64,000 nucleotides of DNA from Amphirosellinia nigrospora (lineage: Eukaryota > Ascomycota > Sordariomycetes > Xylariales > Xylariaceae), in the NCBI GenBank assembly GCA_004123355.1, contig SCHM01000004.1:1984001-2048000 (forward strand), in the 5' to 3' direction. The position numbers were made by a program, and so were the translations under genes. Shown in pieces: positions 24,290 through 34,727 of the stretch; within the stretch, counting starts at the first letter, position 1, and the number at the start of each line of letters is the position of its first letter. The notes under the pieces were generated by a model that was not told the DNA's origin, made no database searches, and was given only the letters and a program-made list of their open reading frames with translations.

Positions 24290-24511
24290 TCAATGATGTC
24301 GTGTTAGGCTAGTTCGCTCGTAGATGATAGGCCCAGTGTGTCGATGGCTGCTTGTGCTCCTTTGCGGGTAGCTAACATGCAACGGCGTTGAAGCTCGTGG
24401 TTGGTGGTGGTGATGATGGTGATGGTGGCCGTTGTGGGCATGGTGCTGGCGCACGGGAATATATTCCTCGTGGTAGTAGTATTTGCGTGAGGGTTTTGAG
24501 CCGAAACACAT
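24290..24511 (-). CDS. small His-rich protein (73 aa), unknown function
   Basis: An intact frame starts MCFGSKPSRKYYYHEEYIPV, then carries an uninterrupted run of eight His within HNGHHHHHHHHQPRAS, and ends Arg/Ser/Thr/His-rich. There is no signal peptide or membrane segment. The His run could bind metal. The start (Met-Cys-Phe-Gly, then a Tyr cluster and an acidic pair) has the look of short conserved fungal proteins I have seen without assigned function, but I cannot name a family. It stands alone on the minus strand between the eisosome gene and OST1. A chance frame is less likely because of the compact, biased composition and good start context. Confidence 0.5.
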   Translation of the reverse strand: MCFGSKPSRKYYYHEEYIPVRQHHAHNGHHHHHHHHQPRASTPLHVSYPQRSTSSHRHTGPIIYERTSLTRHH

Positions 24512-25736
24512 ATTGGCTACGTCTGATGTAACAGTATCCTGGTACCTGGTTTGTATACGGCAGTGGATTTTAGATTCGTTTCAAGGAGCAAGCAAACTGG
24601 TGTTGTCGGCAATGAAGTAGTTGAGGCCACTAAAAATGATGAATAGAGCCACGGATGTTACAATATGGATGGATTGGTCAGAAGGTGCATAATTGCGAAG
24701 AGACGGAAGTCCAGGCCATTATATTTAATCCTGTTCAGCCAGAGCCGCAGCTCAGCTGTCAGATGATCAGCTGGCTAAGAAGCCTTGGTGAGGTAAGGAC
24801 CCTTGCAACTTGCAAGCCTGACGTGGTGTGGACCCTTTGCGTCAAGCCTTGGAAGTCGTCACCGAAGATTGGCGAGACTGGAATCAGGACGAACGACTCT
24901 ATCCGGGCCCAATAATTCGGTCCCGCTGGCCTGGATCGCTTATTATCAAATATGACCCATTTATGAAACATAAATCGTAAACTACCTAGTTAGCAAATGC
25001 CCATGCGCAATAGACAATGAGATTCGGTAGTCGGCCTTTTTTCTTTTTTCTTTTTTTCTTTTTGGTGTTACCCAACTGAGCAAAACACCTTGCACACTTC
25101 ATGTTCAACATAGCCTTGCTGACAACGTCATCTGGATGCTGTCAAGCTTATTGTCCAAGGCAGAATCGAGCGTAGATATGCTGACCGATCTGGTGTGGGT
25201 GGCCTCATCGTTTCTACTATCGCGTAACATGCACCTGTGACGCTGATCAGCTATTATAGTGTAGCGTCAAAGTGAAGGAAATGCAAGTTTGCACCCACCC
25301 TAGTTGTAGAGAACACTACCCTACCTAAGTAGGTACCTAGGTAGTTAAACTACCAATTTACAGAACTGTCTGTGAATCGACCCTGTTCTTTTTCTGCATC
25401 TAAGAGTGGATCTTTCAAAGTAATCATACATTGTCGTAGGTTACCCAGAGCGACACGACAATACAGCCAAATGAAATTTCTGTATTTGTGAGCGTGTGGT
25501 GTCTTCGGGGAACCTAGGCCGAAGATAACTATCTTCATAAACTCATCATAGCGACACATACTCCTAGTTCGGCTAATCGGCGGCACATCAATAATTTTAC
25601 TCTTTCCCTCTCTATTTAGCACTCCTTATTTAGTGCCTTGACTTATGCTGCAGTGCCGAAATTCCATGCCCTTTTATATACTCCTACAAGGATGTCTAGA
25701 AATCTGTGATTTTCCCCTAGCACAGAACTAGTATCA
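24512..25736. other. intergenic, no gene supported
   Basis: It contains a pyrimidine tract (about 25,037-25,065, CTTTT repeats) and a palindrome-rich CCTAGGTA-type cluster at 25,321-25,344. Frames at 24,655-24,915 (+) and 25,350-25,622 (-) lack any recognisable domain. The right end is the OST1 3' UTR. Confidence 0.5.
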
Positions 25737-27322
25737 TCATTTTGTTGAGAAGCTCACGTCCAACTTCGAGAGCAGCCACATGCCCACAATACCGTCATAG
25801 TACTCGTAAAGATAACGAATGGTTTGCGGAGAGCGGCCGCGGTCGAGTATTCGTATGACACAATGAGCTCGCGGTCCCGCAGTTCGTCTACTAAGTTGTG
25901 CGCGTGGATCGTAAGAACACTCCGGCCGACCGTGTCCAAATAAGTCTTGATAATCCCGACACTGTGAGCAGTAACCGACGATTCAGGGCTGTGGTGTAAA
26001 ATTGGACGTCCCTATATAATTGTTAGTGCCAACATTGCAGCTTCATTTCTTATACACTTACTCTGCACCCTCGGGTAGAACGACACGGATGTCGACACGC
26101 TCATACTCAACGCCCTCGGCCTGCTTAGGGCCTTCGATAAGGGGGACTTTCAGTAGGAATTTGCCACCCAATTTCTTCAAGTAGTGGGAAGAATCGGCGT
26201 TCCAGCCAATAGTGAATGGGTATTTCCAGCCACCAAAGATAGGGTACCGGGGTTTAAGCTCGAGAATAGCCTCGCGCTTAGTAGCACGGAAGCGGGATGT
26301 TGACACGTTGCCAATAACATCGGTGAAATATGCATCCTTACTTCCAGCTCCAAGAACAACCTTCATCTCCTTCAGAGCAAAGGTCTGGGGGCTAAAATAC
26401 TGAGATTGGGCCCACTTGACTCGGCTGAACTGAGAGGAGAGGTTTGCGCCGTGATGGAAAAGAGTGTAGCGTTCCTCAAAGGCAACATTTCCTCCCCAAT
26501 GACTGACTTCGATGTCGCGCTCAAGCTTCGATACGTGGGTGACGGGCTTGTTAAACTCGTATCGCACCGTGGCAGGCGCACTCGCGCCGGCTGGAACCTC
26601 GGGGAAGGGGCCATATGTAAGTTTTGCTCCTTGCTTTATGGGGAACTCTTTCGTTTCTCCATTTCCGGCGATCTTGGTGTAGTCTGGGGCCTCGGAGGAG
26701 GGCAGCTTCACTTCGGTCTTCTGCTTCAATGTAGGATATGCCGAGGGACAATAGGCGGAGAAGGCGTATGTCAGGTACTGCTTATCCGTTTGATCAATGA
26801 ATGCTGGCAATGGCTTCAAAGCATTCAAATAGTAGAAAGAGATGCCTAGTGTCTGCTGGGTGTTGGGCGAGGGGTGCGGGTAGCTTGATCCGGTAGAATT
26901 GCGCCTCGCTGTCATGCTAATTGTCAGTAGGAGGTTCGCTGTAACGGAACACAGCTTGTGAGGTTTGGCTTGCCTTGTCGGATCGAACTCGAACGGATCT
27001 GCAGTGAAGCCTACGATAGAGAGTTTTTCCTATCCTTCACCTCGAAGCCTCCAATCTTCTCCATCTGTTCGCTTGTGAATGGCAAAAAGTATTCATCTTG
27101 AGGCTCCGGAGAGGTGTTCTCAATCAAGACATTTATGGACTCCTTCACGTAGTTCTTCTCCAGCGAGATGATATGGACTAGGTTGGCATTCTTGAAGACT
27201 TGTGGAGGCTTGAATGTGGAGGAGAGATCGACTTTAGACGAGGCTGATCCAGCAGCAGTAGTTTCGGCGCAAGCTGTGGAAAGTAGGGAAAGACACGCAG
27301 CTGCAATACCGGTGAACTTCAT
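25737..27322 (-). CDS. OST1: oligosaccharyltransferase subunit Ost1 (ribophorin I)
   Basis: ER membrane subunit of the complex that N-glycosylates nascent proteins. The chosen start MKFTGIAAACLSLLSTACA is a classic signal peptide; an upstream in-frame Met would bury it. Ribophorin I blocks follow: VFKNANLVHIISLEKNYVKE, EYFLPFTSEQMEKIGGFEVKDR, LGISFYYLNALKPLPAF, HWGGNVAFEERYTLFHHGA, KPRYPIFGGWKYPFTIGWN, and after an intron (26,012-26,061) YLDTVGRSVLTIHAHNLVDELRD. A C-terminal membrane segment and short tail ...SKLDVSFSTK end the protein after a one-base shift near 25,775. Another intron lies near 26,910-26,975 and may use a GC donor (AAG|GCAAGC). Further single-base shifts occur near 26,855 and in the last exon. 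About 490 codons, as expected. Confidence 0.9.
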
Positions 27323-27870
27323 GGTGAAGAGGTACGGGACGAAGCGCTCATCAATTGAGCAGCTCCGCAAAGCGTACGATACCCGGTGTAGAGGAAAGAG
27401 AAAGGGACAAAAAGAAGAAGCCGGGCAAGTAGGTGTATGCGACGGCTCTCTTGCGTTTGGTTGGTGATGTTGTCTTGGCTCTTTGGGGACAGCTAGCTAA
27501 AAGTTACAGCTTACGTTGCCGAATGCGCCCAAGCAGGACAGCCCGGTGGGTCGGCGGGTTGGCGGCAAGGTACCTAGCTAAGATACCTATCTAGGCCCCG
27601 CCTAGATAGGAGCCCCTTAGGCGCGGCTTCCTGTGACATACAATTTGAGCTAGACCGGATGCAGCTAGAAGCAAACCCCACACTAAATGCGGCGGGGAGC
27701 CTGTTCACTGAATGTCAATCTTCGTAAGCCCCATGATTGGTGCCATGGTGTCAAGTACTACTGTAAGGTTTGCTCTTATGCAGTTCATCTGGGATCCTCC
27801 CAGTAGTCCATCCGTCTCGCCAAGCTTCAGATTGAAACGAAATAGCGAGCTGTGTTAAGCAGCTATAACA
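27323..27870. promoter_or_regulatory. divergent promoter, OST1 / papain-fold gene
   Basis: 548 bp between two diverging starts. It contains a cluster of TACCTAG-type motifs at 27,570-27,610, including CTATCTAGG and an inverted CCTAGATAGG. No TATA box is evident. Confidence 0.5.
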
Positions 27871-28870
27871 ATGTCCAACGCAGAGGACGGATCGCGCTCC
27901 AAAAGCCGCATGTTCAAATCATTCTTGTAAGGGCTAAAGGTTGGTGGCGGTCTTGCAGTGAGCTACAAATATCTAATGATTGGCGCAGAAAAGCGGGATT
28001 TTCCAAAGGACTTTCTAAGAGCAAAGAGGAAATTGTGAAGGGAAAGCTTCATGTTGAACATGCCCTAGGATTGTGAGCAACCCTTTATGCGTGACTGCCA
28101 CGATTTCTATGACATGACATATTAAATCTTTCCAAAAGGGCCACCAGCCCAGCGTAATTCCGCCGGTGAACCGGGTTTGGTTATGGATAGCCGTACGGTG
28201 GCTATCGGTTGGCATCCTGTTCCTGGCGGAGGATGGCTGGCAGAGACCGCGCTTGGTCAGCTTGTTTCCAAGAAGATCAATAACTATCCTGATCCCACTC
28301 AACATTGGGCTATACTGGTGGGCGATTATTGTCATCAGCTTTGGATGGTTCGTCAAGATCTATTTTATGACTTGTGATTGCTACTTACAAACTACAGGAT
28401 GAAAACCTTGATATCATATATATCAATGATAGGGAAGCTCAGCACGAGTGGACTACCTTTGAAGTTGGCAAAACTAAACTTAATGATGAGGCCCTGAGGC
28501 AAGCTGGTGAGTAGAACAATTATAATTTCTCGAGGCATTTGAATCTCACACAATTCTTTGGCACTTAGGTGAGATGGTCATTTATAATATGAGAGAAAGA
28601 CAGAAAGGCTATAATCTCATCACCAACAACTGTCAGAACTTTGCATTGAACATGTTAAATGCCATACAAATCGGCAAACAGAGGGATTTTGGCACGGCCC
28701 TGGCTATCTTTCAAAGGGCGACTGGGAAGGGTAATATCAGTGACTTGTTTCTTGCTGAGCTCCCTCAAACCGAGGAACAGGATGAGAAACCCCCGGAACA
28801 AGTAGTGCAACATGCTTCCAATGTCATGGATGAGAAAACCACGCTTGACACTCATCGGTCGCTCAGCTAA
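27871..28870 (+). CDS. hypothetical protein with His ... Asn-Cys thiol-hydrolase-like motifs
   Basis: Five exons are proposed: start MSNAEDGSRSKSRMFKSF; introns 27,927-27,988, 28,073-28,138 (acceptor uncertain), 28,348-28,397 and 28,507-28,568. The body reads RTVAIGWHPVPGGGWLAET, then TQHWAILVGDYCHQLWM, YINDREAQHEWTTFEVGKTK, and YNLITNNCQNFALNMLNAI, with an acidic C-terminal tail. A His in an HWAxxVG context followed by a downstream NNCxNF block is the arrangement of circularly permuted papain-fold enzymes (LRAT-like and PPPDE families); Cys would be the nucleophile. That is inference from motif layout only. Exon lengths leave the frame off by one, so one base is probably missing or an acceptor is misplaced. 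Neighbours give no functional hint. Confidence 0.65.
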
Positions 28871-30340
28871 CTACCACGAAGCTCACGAATGTTATTGTAT
28901 TGGTGGTGGACGATACGCGAGAACTCTTCGGCTTAGGGCTGGTATTCTAGGAGGTATATTATTCTCTCCGGCGTTCCCATTATTGACATGCCGTTCTATA
29001 TAATTACCTTAGTAGTAATCAAGCGACACAATAGTTTTTAATCTCTGTTCAATTTAATAGAGACACACGCATACACATTGTCTTTTAAACGATATAGAAC
29101 GAGTAGAATCATTACGCATCTTCTCAAGCCGATTGCCAAAACTTGACATGAATTGCGGGCTTAGATTACATTGCTACTGAAGGTAACCAATAGATACCGT
29201 CTCTGATGCGAAATGCACCCAGAACTGGCATTTATATGGCACTATCGTAGGCTTTTTCGTGGCCAGAGCCCTCCGTGCCTGCTTGGCATCCAAATGGACT
29301 AGGTACAAGCTGTCCTATTGTGAGGAATAAGTACAGTGTAACTTGCCTGAGCTTAAGAATAAAATAATTGAATTTTGGGATATGCGTTGTCTTGTATTTT
29401 GGATCTCATCTCAGTGTACACCAAAGTGCGGTATGGCCTTCAATCTATTATAGTTGGGCCAGGTGATGATACAAGTCATCAATATGTACTGTAGATGGAT
29501 TAGTTTCCCAGAGCAATTGACAACAGATAGGATACACCGCTATTTAGGCCCACACCCGACCAAATCTCCGGCTTTACTGTTTCTCGGTATGAACACAGTT
29601 TGAGAGCACACAAAATATCTTGCTAGTAAGTATCCAACTAAGTGGCTAGATCTTGTTCTATTAGGTACCCAAGGTAGGTTTAAAAGTATGTAAATTAGTA
29701 TGTGTTACATTGGCAGGCTATATATCTCTGGTACCTAAGGTGATAATCAGTCGCCTTTATTAGTACCCCATCTAAGTTAGCTTACATATAGCGCTCTTAA
29801 ACGTAGCCCATTTAGGACTGCTCTATGGGCCTTGCCAGCAAACCACCCAGTCTTAGGGGGCCACTTGGGAGTGCCTAGCCTCCGATATGGAGGGGTGTCC
29901 AGATGTAATGAGCTCAAGCTCTGCCCCTCACCCAATCCGAAAGCTCCGTCATAGGTAAGTAGCCAAAACGCCAGCTGTTCGGGGTTTCGCACTATTATAT
30001 CATTATCGTGCCAGCCATGTTGAGCTGAGTAAGGGCCACTTTAGATTATCTACCTAGCCAAAGCTCTCCCCTAAACTGCTATCTATCACCAATATCTCCC
30101 TCACCCACCCGGTCTATCTGAGTCGCACTGAAAATCTTGTTGATCCTAGCCTCAAACTGCAGCTTGAAGTTTGTGCGAGCAAACTGTGACAACAGAAAGT
30201 TGTCTCACGTCGATTAATATCAACTCTTTGTACCCAAGATCTCCAAAATGGTTGGGTAGGACCTCGAAAGCCACCATCCCGTAGGGGTATGTATCTCTCC
30301 AGCTTCTGCTTTTATTTGTGTCAGTGCGAACTTTGACATG

Positions 30341-30360
30341 TCCCAACCGGTCCCAACCGG
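30341..30360. repeat. 10-bp tandem duplication upstream of glucokinase
   Basis: TCCCAACCGG occurs twice in direct succession, about 130 bp upstream of the TATA-like box. It could be a duplicated transcription-factor site. Confidence 0.6.
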
Positions 30361-30473
30361 TCACAAACATTGTGATATTGTTTGCTTTACTCCTCTGTTA
30401 CATTGGACATGCATCCTTTGAGTTGCACATGACAGCATAGAGAAAATATCACCCTGCATCCTTTCTTTCCCAC

Positions 30474-30480
30474 TATATAA
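30474..30480 (+). promoter_or_regulatory. TATA-like box of the glucokinase gene
   Basis: TATATAA occurs within a C/T-rich stretch, about 410 bp before the ATG at 30,889. This implies a long 5' leader containing upstream ATGs (for example 30,583). Confidence 0.4.
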
Positions 30481-30888
30481 GTTTGTTTATCCTCCTTGGC
30501 CATAATGTCGTGTATTCAACAACTTTCTTGTCACTTCTTCACTTGGAATTGCACTTTCATTCTATTATCATTCTATTAGCTATTGCATGAAGCGTTTCCT
30601 GTCTCCTCTTGCCTTATCTATCTATATTTGATCACTGTGCTAGTTGCTTCCCAAATTCTTACCATCAATACGTTGATATTCTACACTCTTGGATTATCAT
30701 TATACCCTTTATTTGACTTTAATATACGCCTATCATGGAGTGCAGGCAGCAGTGGCCCGAAAACAGGGGTATACCTACCTACCTATCATCCCCGTCACCC
30801 TATTAATGCATCAAATTGCTCAAGCAGTCTCACTTATACCTCTTTTCAAACCCCAACAATCGCTAACAATCAAAATTCCACAGGATCC

Positions 30889-32543
30889 ATGGCAGATTTG
30901 CCGAAGGACCTTTTGGCAGAGATCAAGACCCTGGAGGAAGCTTTTACCATTGACACAGCTAAGCTTAAGGCAATTACGAAGCATTTCGTGTCCGAGCTTG
31001 AGAAAGGTGTGTGCTATCTTAGGATAGTGAGCGCAAGAAAACTAACGTATGTATAGGTCTGAGTGTGGAGGGAGGCAGCATCGTAGGTCTTGTCGAGATA
31101 AGATTTTGGTCTAGCCTACAACTAATCAAAATGCATTAGCCCATGAACCCAACGTGGGTTATGGATTTCCCAGATGGACATGAGACCGGTACATACTTGG
31201 CTTTGGATATGGGTGGCACCAATCTGCGTGTTTGTGAGATTACTCTCACCCAAAATAAGTCGGAGTTCGATATTGTTCAGTCTAAATACCGCATGCCTGA
31301 GGAACTAAAGACGGGCGACTCAGAAGAGCTTTGGGAATACATAGCCGACTGTCTACAGCAATTTGTCGAGACACAACAATCTGAAAGGCCACCTGCTGAG
31401 GGAAAAATTCCTCTCGGTTTCACCTTCTCATATCCTGCGACGCAGAATTATATCGATGAGGGTATCCTTCAACGATGGACAAAAGGTTTTGACATCGACG
31501 GTGTGGAGGGCGAAAATGTCGTGCCCATGCTAGAAGCTGCTTTAGCACGACGTGTAAGTTCACATCGGCCCGGTGTCGAGCTCAAAAACTAACGTAGACA
31601 ACAGGGTGTACCAATCGTTGTGTCTGCGTTGATTAATGACACCACAGGTACACTTATTGCCTCAGCTTATACCGATCCTAAGATGAAGATTGGGTGCATT
31701 TTTGGGACTGGGTGTAACGCGGCATACATGGAGCACTGTGGTTCTATTCCCAAGCTGGCGCACATGAATTTGCCGGCAGATATGCCCATGGCCATTAACT
31801 GCGAATGGGGTGCCTTTGACAACGAGCATAAGATACTACCTCGTACAAAGTATGACGTAATTATCGATAAAGAATCCCCACGACCAGGCCAGCAAGCCTT
31901 CGAAAAGTGTATTGCAGGGTTATATCTGGGCGAGATCTTTCGTTTGATCCTGGTGGATCTACACGACAATAAGGATGTCCACATTTTCGAGAATCAGGAT
32001 ATTCAACACTTGCGCAAGCCGTACACACTGGATGCATCTTTCCTATCGGCAATTGAAGAGTCGGTCTATTCCTACGTTCCTATCAGATAGCGCGCGACGG
32101 TTGTGCTGACGATTTCTAGTGACCCCTTCGAGAACTTGCAAGAAACTGCAGATCTATTCAAGGAGAAGATCCATCTGACTACTACTCGGCCCGAGCGTGA
32201 ACTTATCCGCCGTGCGGCTGAACTGATTGGTACCCGTGCTGCTCGTCTCTCCGCCTGTGGTGTTGCTGCTATCTGCACCAAGAAGAATCTTCAGCCCTGT
32301 CACGTAGGTGCCGACGGTTCTGTCTTCAACAAGTATCCCCACTTCAAAGCCCGAGGCGCTCAGGCTCTGCGAGAAATTCTCGACTGGCCGGCCAAGTCCA
32401 ACGCGAGGGAAGAGGACCCGGTAGAGATCCTAGCTGCTGAAGATGGTAGCGGTGTCGGTGCTGCTTTAATTGCTGCCTTGACACTCAAGAGATTCGGCAA
32501 GGGCAACGTCGCCGGTATCCTTCACCCAGAGAATTTCAAATAA
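30889..32543 (+). CDS. GLK1: glucokinase
   Basis: Phosphorylates glucose with ATP in the cytosol, the first step of glycolysis. Start MADLPKDLLAEIKTLEEAF was chosen because family proteins start with this short helix and the leader before it is not conserved. Introns are 31,007-31,056, 31,083-31,139, 31,554-31,604 and 32,060-32,119 (GTCGGT donor). Exons join to 478 codons with no frameshift. Hexokinase signatures: phosphate loop LALDMGGTNLRVCEI, substrate block LGFTFSYPATQ, the catalytic segment SALINDTTGTLIASAY with the conserved Asp, GCIFGTGCNAAYME, MAINCEWGAFDNE, and adenosine site VGADGSVFNKYP/EDGSGVGAALIAAL. The insertions and length match fungal glucokinase (GlkA type) better than hexokinase. 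Confidence 0.95.
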
Positions 32544-32708
32544 ACGGGTACAGTACGTGTTGTGTAAAATTACTGGCTGGTTATCTTGAAATTCGCTGTG
32601 ATGTGTCCATGGAGGTTGATAGACATAGATATGGCGGCCTTGGCAAGACATCGGAATATACAACCAATATGTACAGTTCTGTTGTCAAACTTTGAGTGTG
32701 TTTCTTTT

Positions 32709-34051
32709 TCAACCCATAAGAGTGATGATAGGAAGTCGGTATTCTGGCTCTCGTTAGTATTGAAGGAGCAGGCTCAGTTGAGGAAGACTTACTATCCAAG
32801 GTCCAATACCGTCGCTTCACGCCCTGCCATTCACCTTTCCCTTCTTCTCCTAGACCTTCCATGTTTACATCTAATTCCTTCCATTCAAGATCTAGCCCGG
32901 CGTCGGTCAAATGCATCTCGACCACCTTCGTATAGACATCATAGCAGACCTTCCGATCAGCGCCCAGGCCGTTGAAGAAACCGAAGATACCGCCATCTTC
33001 AAGGAGCGCAGGAACATATTCGGTGAAGAACATGCGTAACTGTCCATAGTCTTCACCAAACGTATCGAAGTAAATAGCGTCGTACAGCTCTCCCTGCTCT
33101 AACAGTTTAGGCACGACCTCCTGCCATTTCCCTGCGTGAATCTTAAAAGAGCCTCAGCGGAACCGCTGCTCTCCCAACCCTTGCCAAAGTTACAATCCGG
33201 GCTGGTTTCGACATACTTCAAGACCTCAGGATGGGCTTCGATAATATGGTGGCGGGACGGTTGCGTGTCGCGGAACATCGTGTCTATTATACCCATTCCA
33301 AACCCTATATTCAATACACGCTTCCCACTTGGCAAGCCCGGGAGTAGGGCGTCAACGGAGGCTCGCATGATCGACTTCTCCCAAGCCATCATCACACCGT
33401 TTTTCTCATCGTCGACGAGCTTTCCGTCCGTATACGTAAGATTTGCGCGTAGATATGTTGCTTGTCACTGTGCCTCCGGCTTGTTGTGGGGCGAGAATGC
33501 GCGATCCGGGTCCGACTCGAGGATGATATTTCGGGCCATCGTTTTGGTCCTCGGTGTTCTCCCCAGCAGCCGGGTCTTCAGTTTCATCTACTTCGTCCTC
33601 ATCCTCGACGTCAGATTCGAGCGCCTCGTATCCATCTAGTAACCCGAAGAGCAGCTCGGCGCGCATCCCGGCCCCAACGCAAATATTATATAGCTCGCTT
33701 TGCCCAGCCGCGCCGCGACGCAGCCCGCGTCTCATTATTGTCGTCGACGTCGTTCCAGATGGCACCGCTTAGGAACAGCGCCTGCACCACTGATTTGACG
33801 GCCTCAATGTCGACGGTGGCAGATTGCTTCCCGTTCGTTTCATCATTGCCTGGTGCATATACACCGCATGATCGGATGGCAGCGTGTAAGGGAGTTTCGC
33901 CCGTTGTCGGCTCTTGGACGCTGGCGCGACCGGGGACGGAGAGGAGTGGCTTGAGACTTGCTAGGTTGTGGTTCCATGCATGATGAAGAATTTCAGATAT
34001 TGAGGCAGGACACGAGGTCGGAATACGAGCTTCAAGTGTGTCGTCCAGCAT
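32709..34051 (-). CDS. RMT2: protein arginine N-methyltransferase 2 (Rmt2)
   Basis: Type IV enzyme that methylates the delta nitrogen of Arg, known in yeast for ribosomal protein Rpl12. Start MLDDTLEARIPTSCPASISE. An ankyrin-like N-terminal part follows (GETPLHAAIRSCG, VVQALFLSGAIWNDVDDNNE, SELYNICVGAGMRAELLFGL) with an acidic stretch DVEDEDEVDETED. The SAM-dependent domain follows: LTYTDGKLVDDEKNGVMMAWE, motif I KRVLNIGFGMGIID, HHIIEAHPEVLKY, DAIYFDTFGEDYGQLRMFFTEY and GIFGFFNGLGADRKVCYD. An intron at 32,744-32,792 joins RYWTLD to YRLPIITLMG, the typical family ending. About five one-base shifts break the frame between 33,100 and 33,740. About 430 codons, normal for Rmt2. Convergent with glucokinase and divergent from VTC4. 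Confidence 0.9.
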
Positions 34052-34727
34052 TGTGACGTTTTATTTTCCAGAGAACCCGCTAGAGAATTTCTTGTGAAAT
34101 AAATTGCTAGTTGTATTCACAGACACAGATTGAGATATCGCGGGGCACTGCGCGCGGGGCCAAAAAGTTCTGGGCCATTTCCAGGGTAGCTTCTCTAGGC
34201 CCGGGGGAAATATTTGAGCTTACCTATCTAGGTAAGAACAAATCCGCGATTGTATTACCTAATATTGAGACACGTGCCCAAGACCGTTTAGCTATTGGTC
34301 AATGCATCTGCTGTTCTGGCGTCACAGTGGGGCCGGGCAGGGGAAAGGCAGCTACCCGTTTCAAGCTAAGCGGGGATCTAACGATATCATAACATCGGCG
34401 GCGCTCCAATTGCCGATAACTTGAGAACGAACTCTGATTTGCCAAAGCTTTACTTCATTCATCTCACTCCGTACCTAACCCCCGACCTCGAGCTTCGATA
34501 TCAACGTCGATTTAAATATACCGAGCCACCTCCTTCAAGTTATCACGGACCCAAGAGACACCCTATTCGAATATTGTGTTCAAACATACTGCCTGAGACG
34601 AGCTACCTCACCCAATTGCCTACCCGCGCCGATGAACTGGGACCTATAGACCAATCGCACGCGCTTGTGGTGACCGTAACCTTGAATCGCAACCGAAAGT
34701 GGCACGCCCTGCCCAAGTTTCGTCGCC
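34052..34727. promoter_or_regulatory. divergent promoter, RMT2 / VTC4
   Basis: 676 bp between divergent starts. It contains one perfect CACGTG (34,271-34,276), an ATTGG (inverted CCAAT) about 20 bp to its right, and an inverted TTACCTATCTAGGTAA-type motif at about 34,220. The right part (34,430-34,720) is probably VTC4 5' UTR. Confidence 0.55.
34271..34276. promoter_or_regulatory. CACGTG site, candidate phosphate-response element
   Basis: Perfect CACGTG 450 bp upstream of VTC4. In yeast, Pho4, and in Neurospora, NUC-1, bind CACGTG-type sites, and VTC genes belong to the yeast PHO regulon. The role here is inferred from that. Confidence 0.45.

Larger units (their letters stand above)
28871..30888. 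other. long intergenic region and glucokinase leader
   Basis: No gene recognised. A 71-codon minus frame (29,777-29,992) sits in a locally GC-rich segment but matches nothing I know. Short TAGGTACC-type motifs occur at 29,661-29,680 and 29,731. The last 400 bp are the promoter and long 5' leader of the glucokinase gene (see separate entries). Confidence 0.5.

Noticed and set aside
24655-24915. 86-codon plus frame
   Set aside because: No homology features, overlapped by an equally long opposite frame; a chance ORF.
25350-25622. 90-codon minus frame downstream of OST1
   Set aside because: Considered as an OST1 3' exon, but OST1 already ends with its membrane segment and tail at 25,737.
29777-29992. 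71-codon minus frame with Pro/Leu-rich sequence
   Set aside because: Looked transposon-like at first, but no motif could be named and no repeats flank it.
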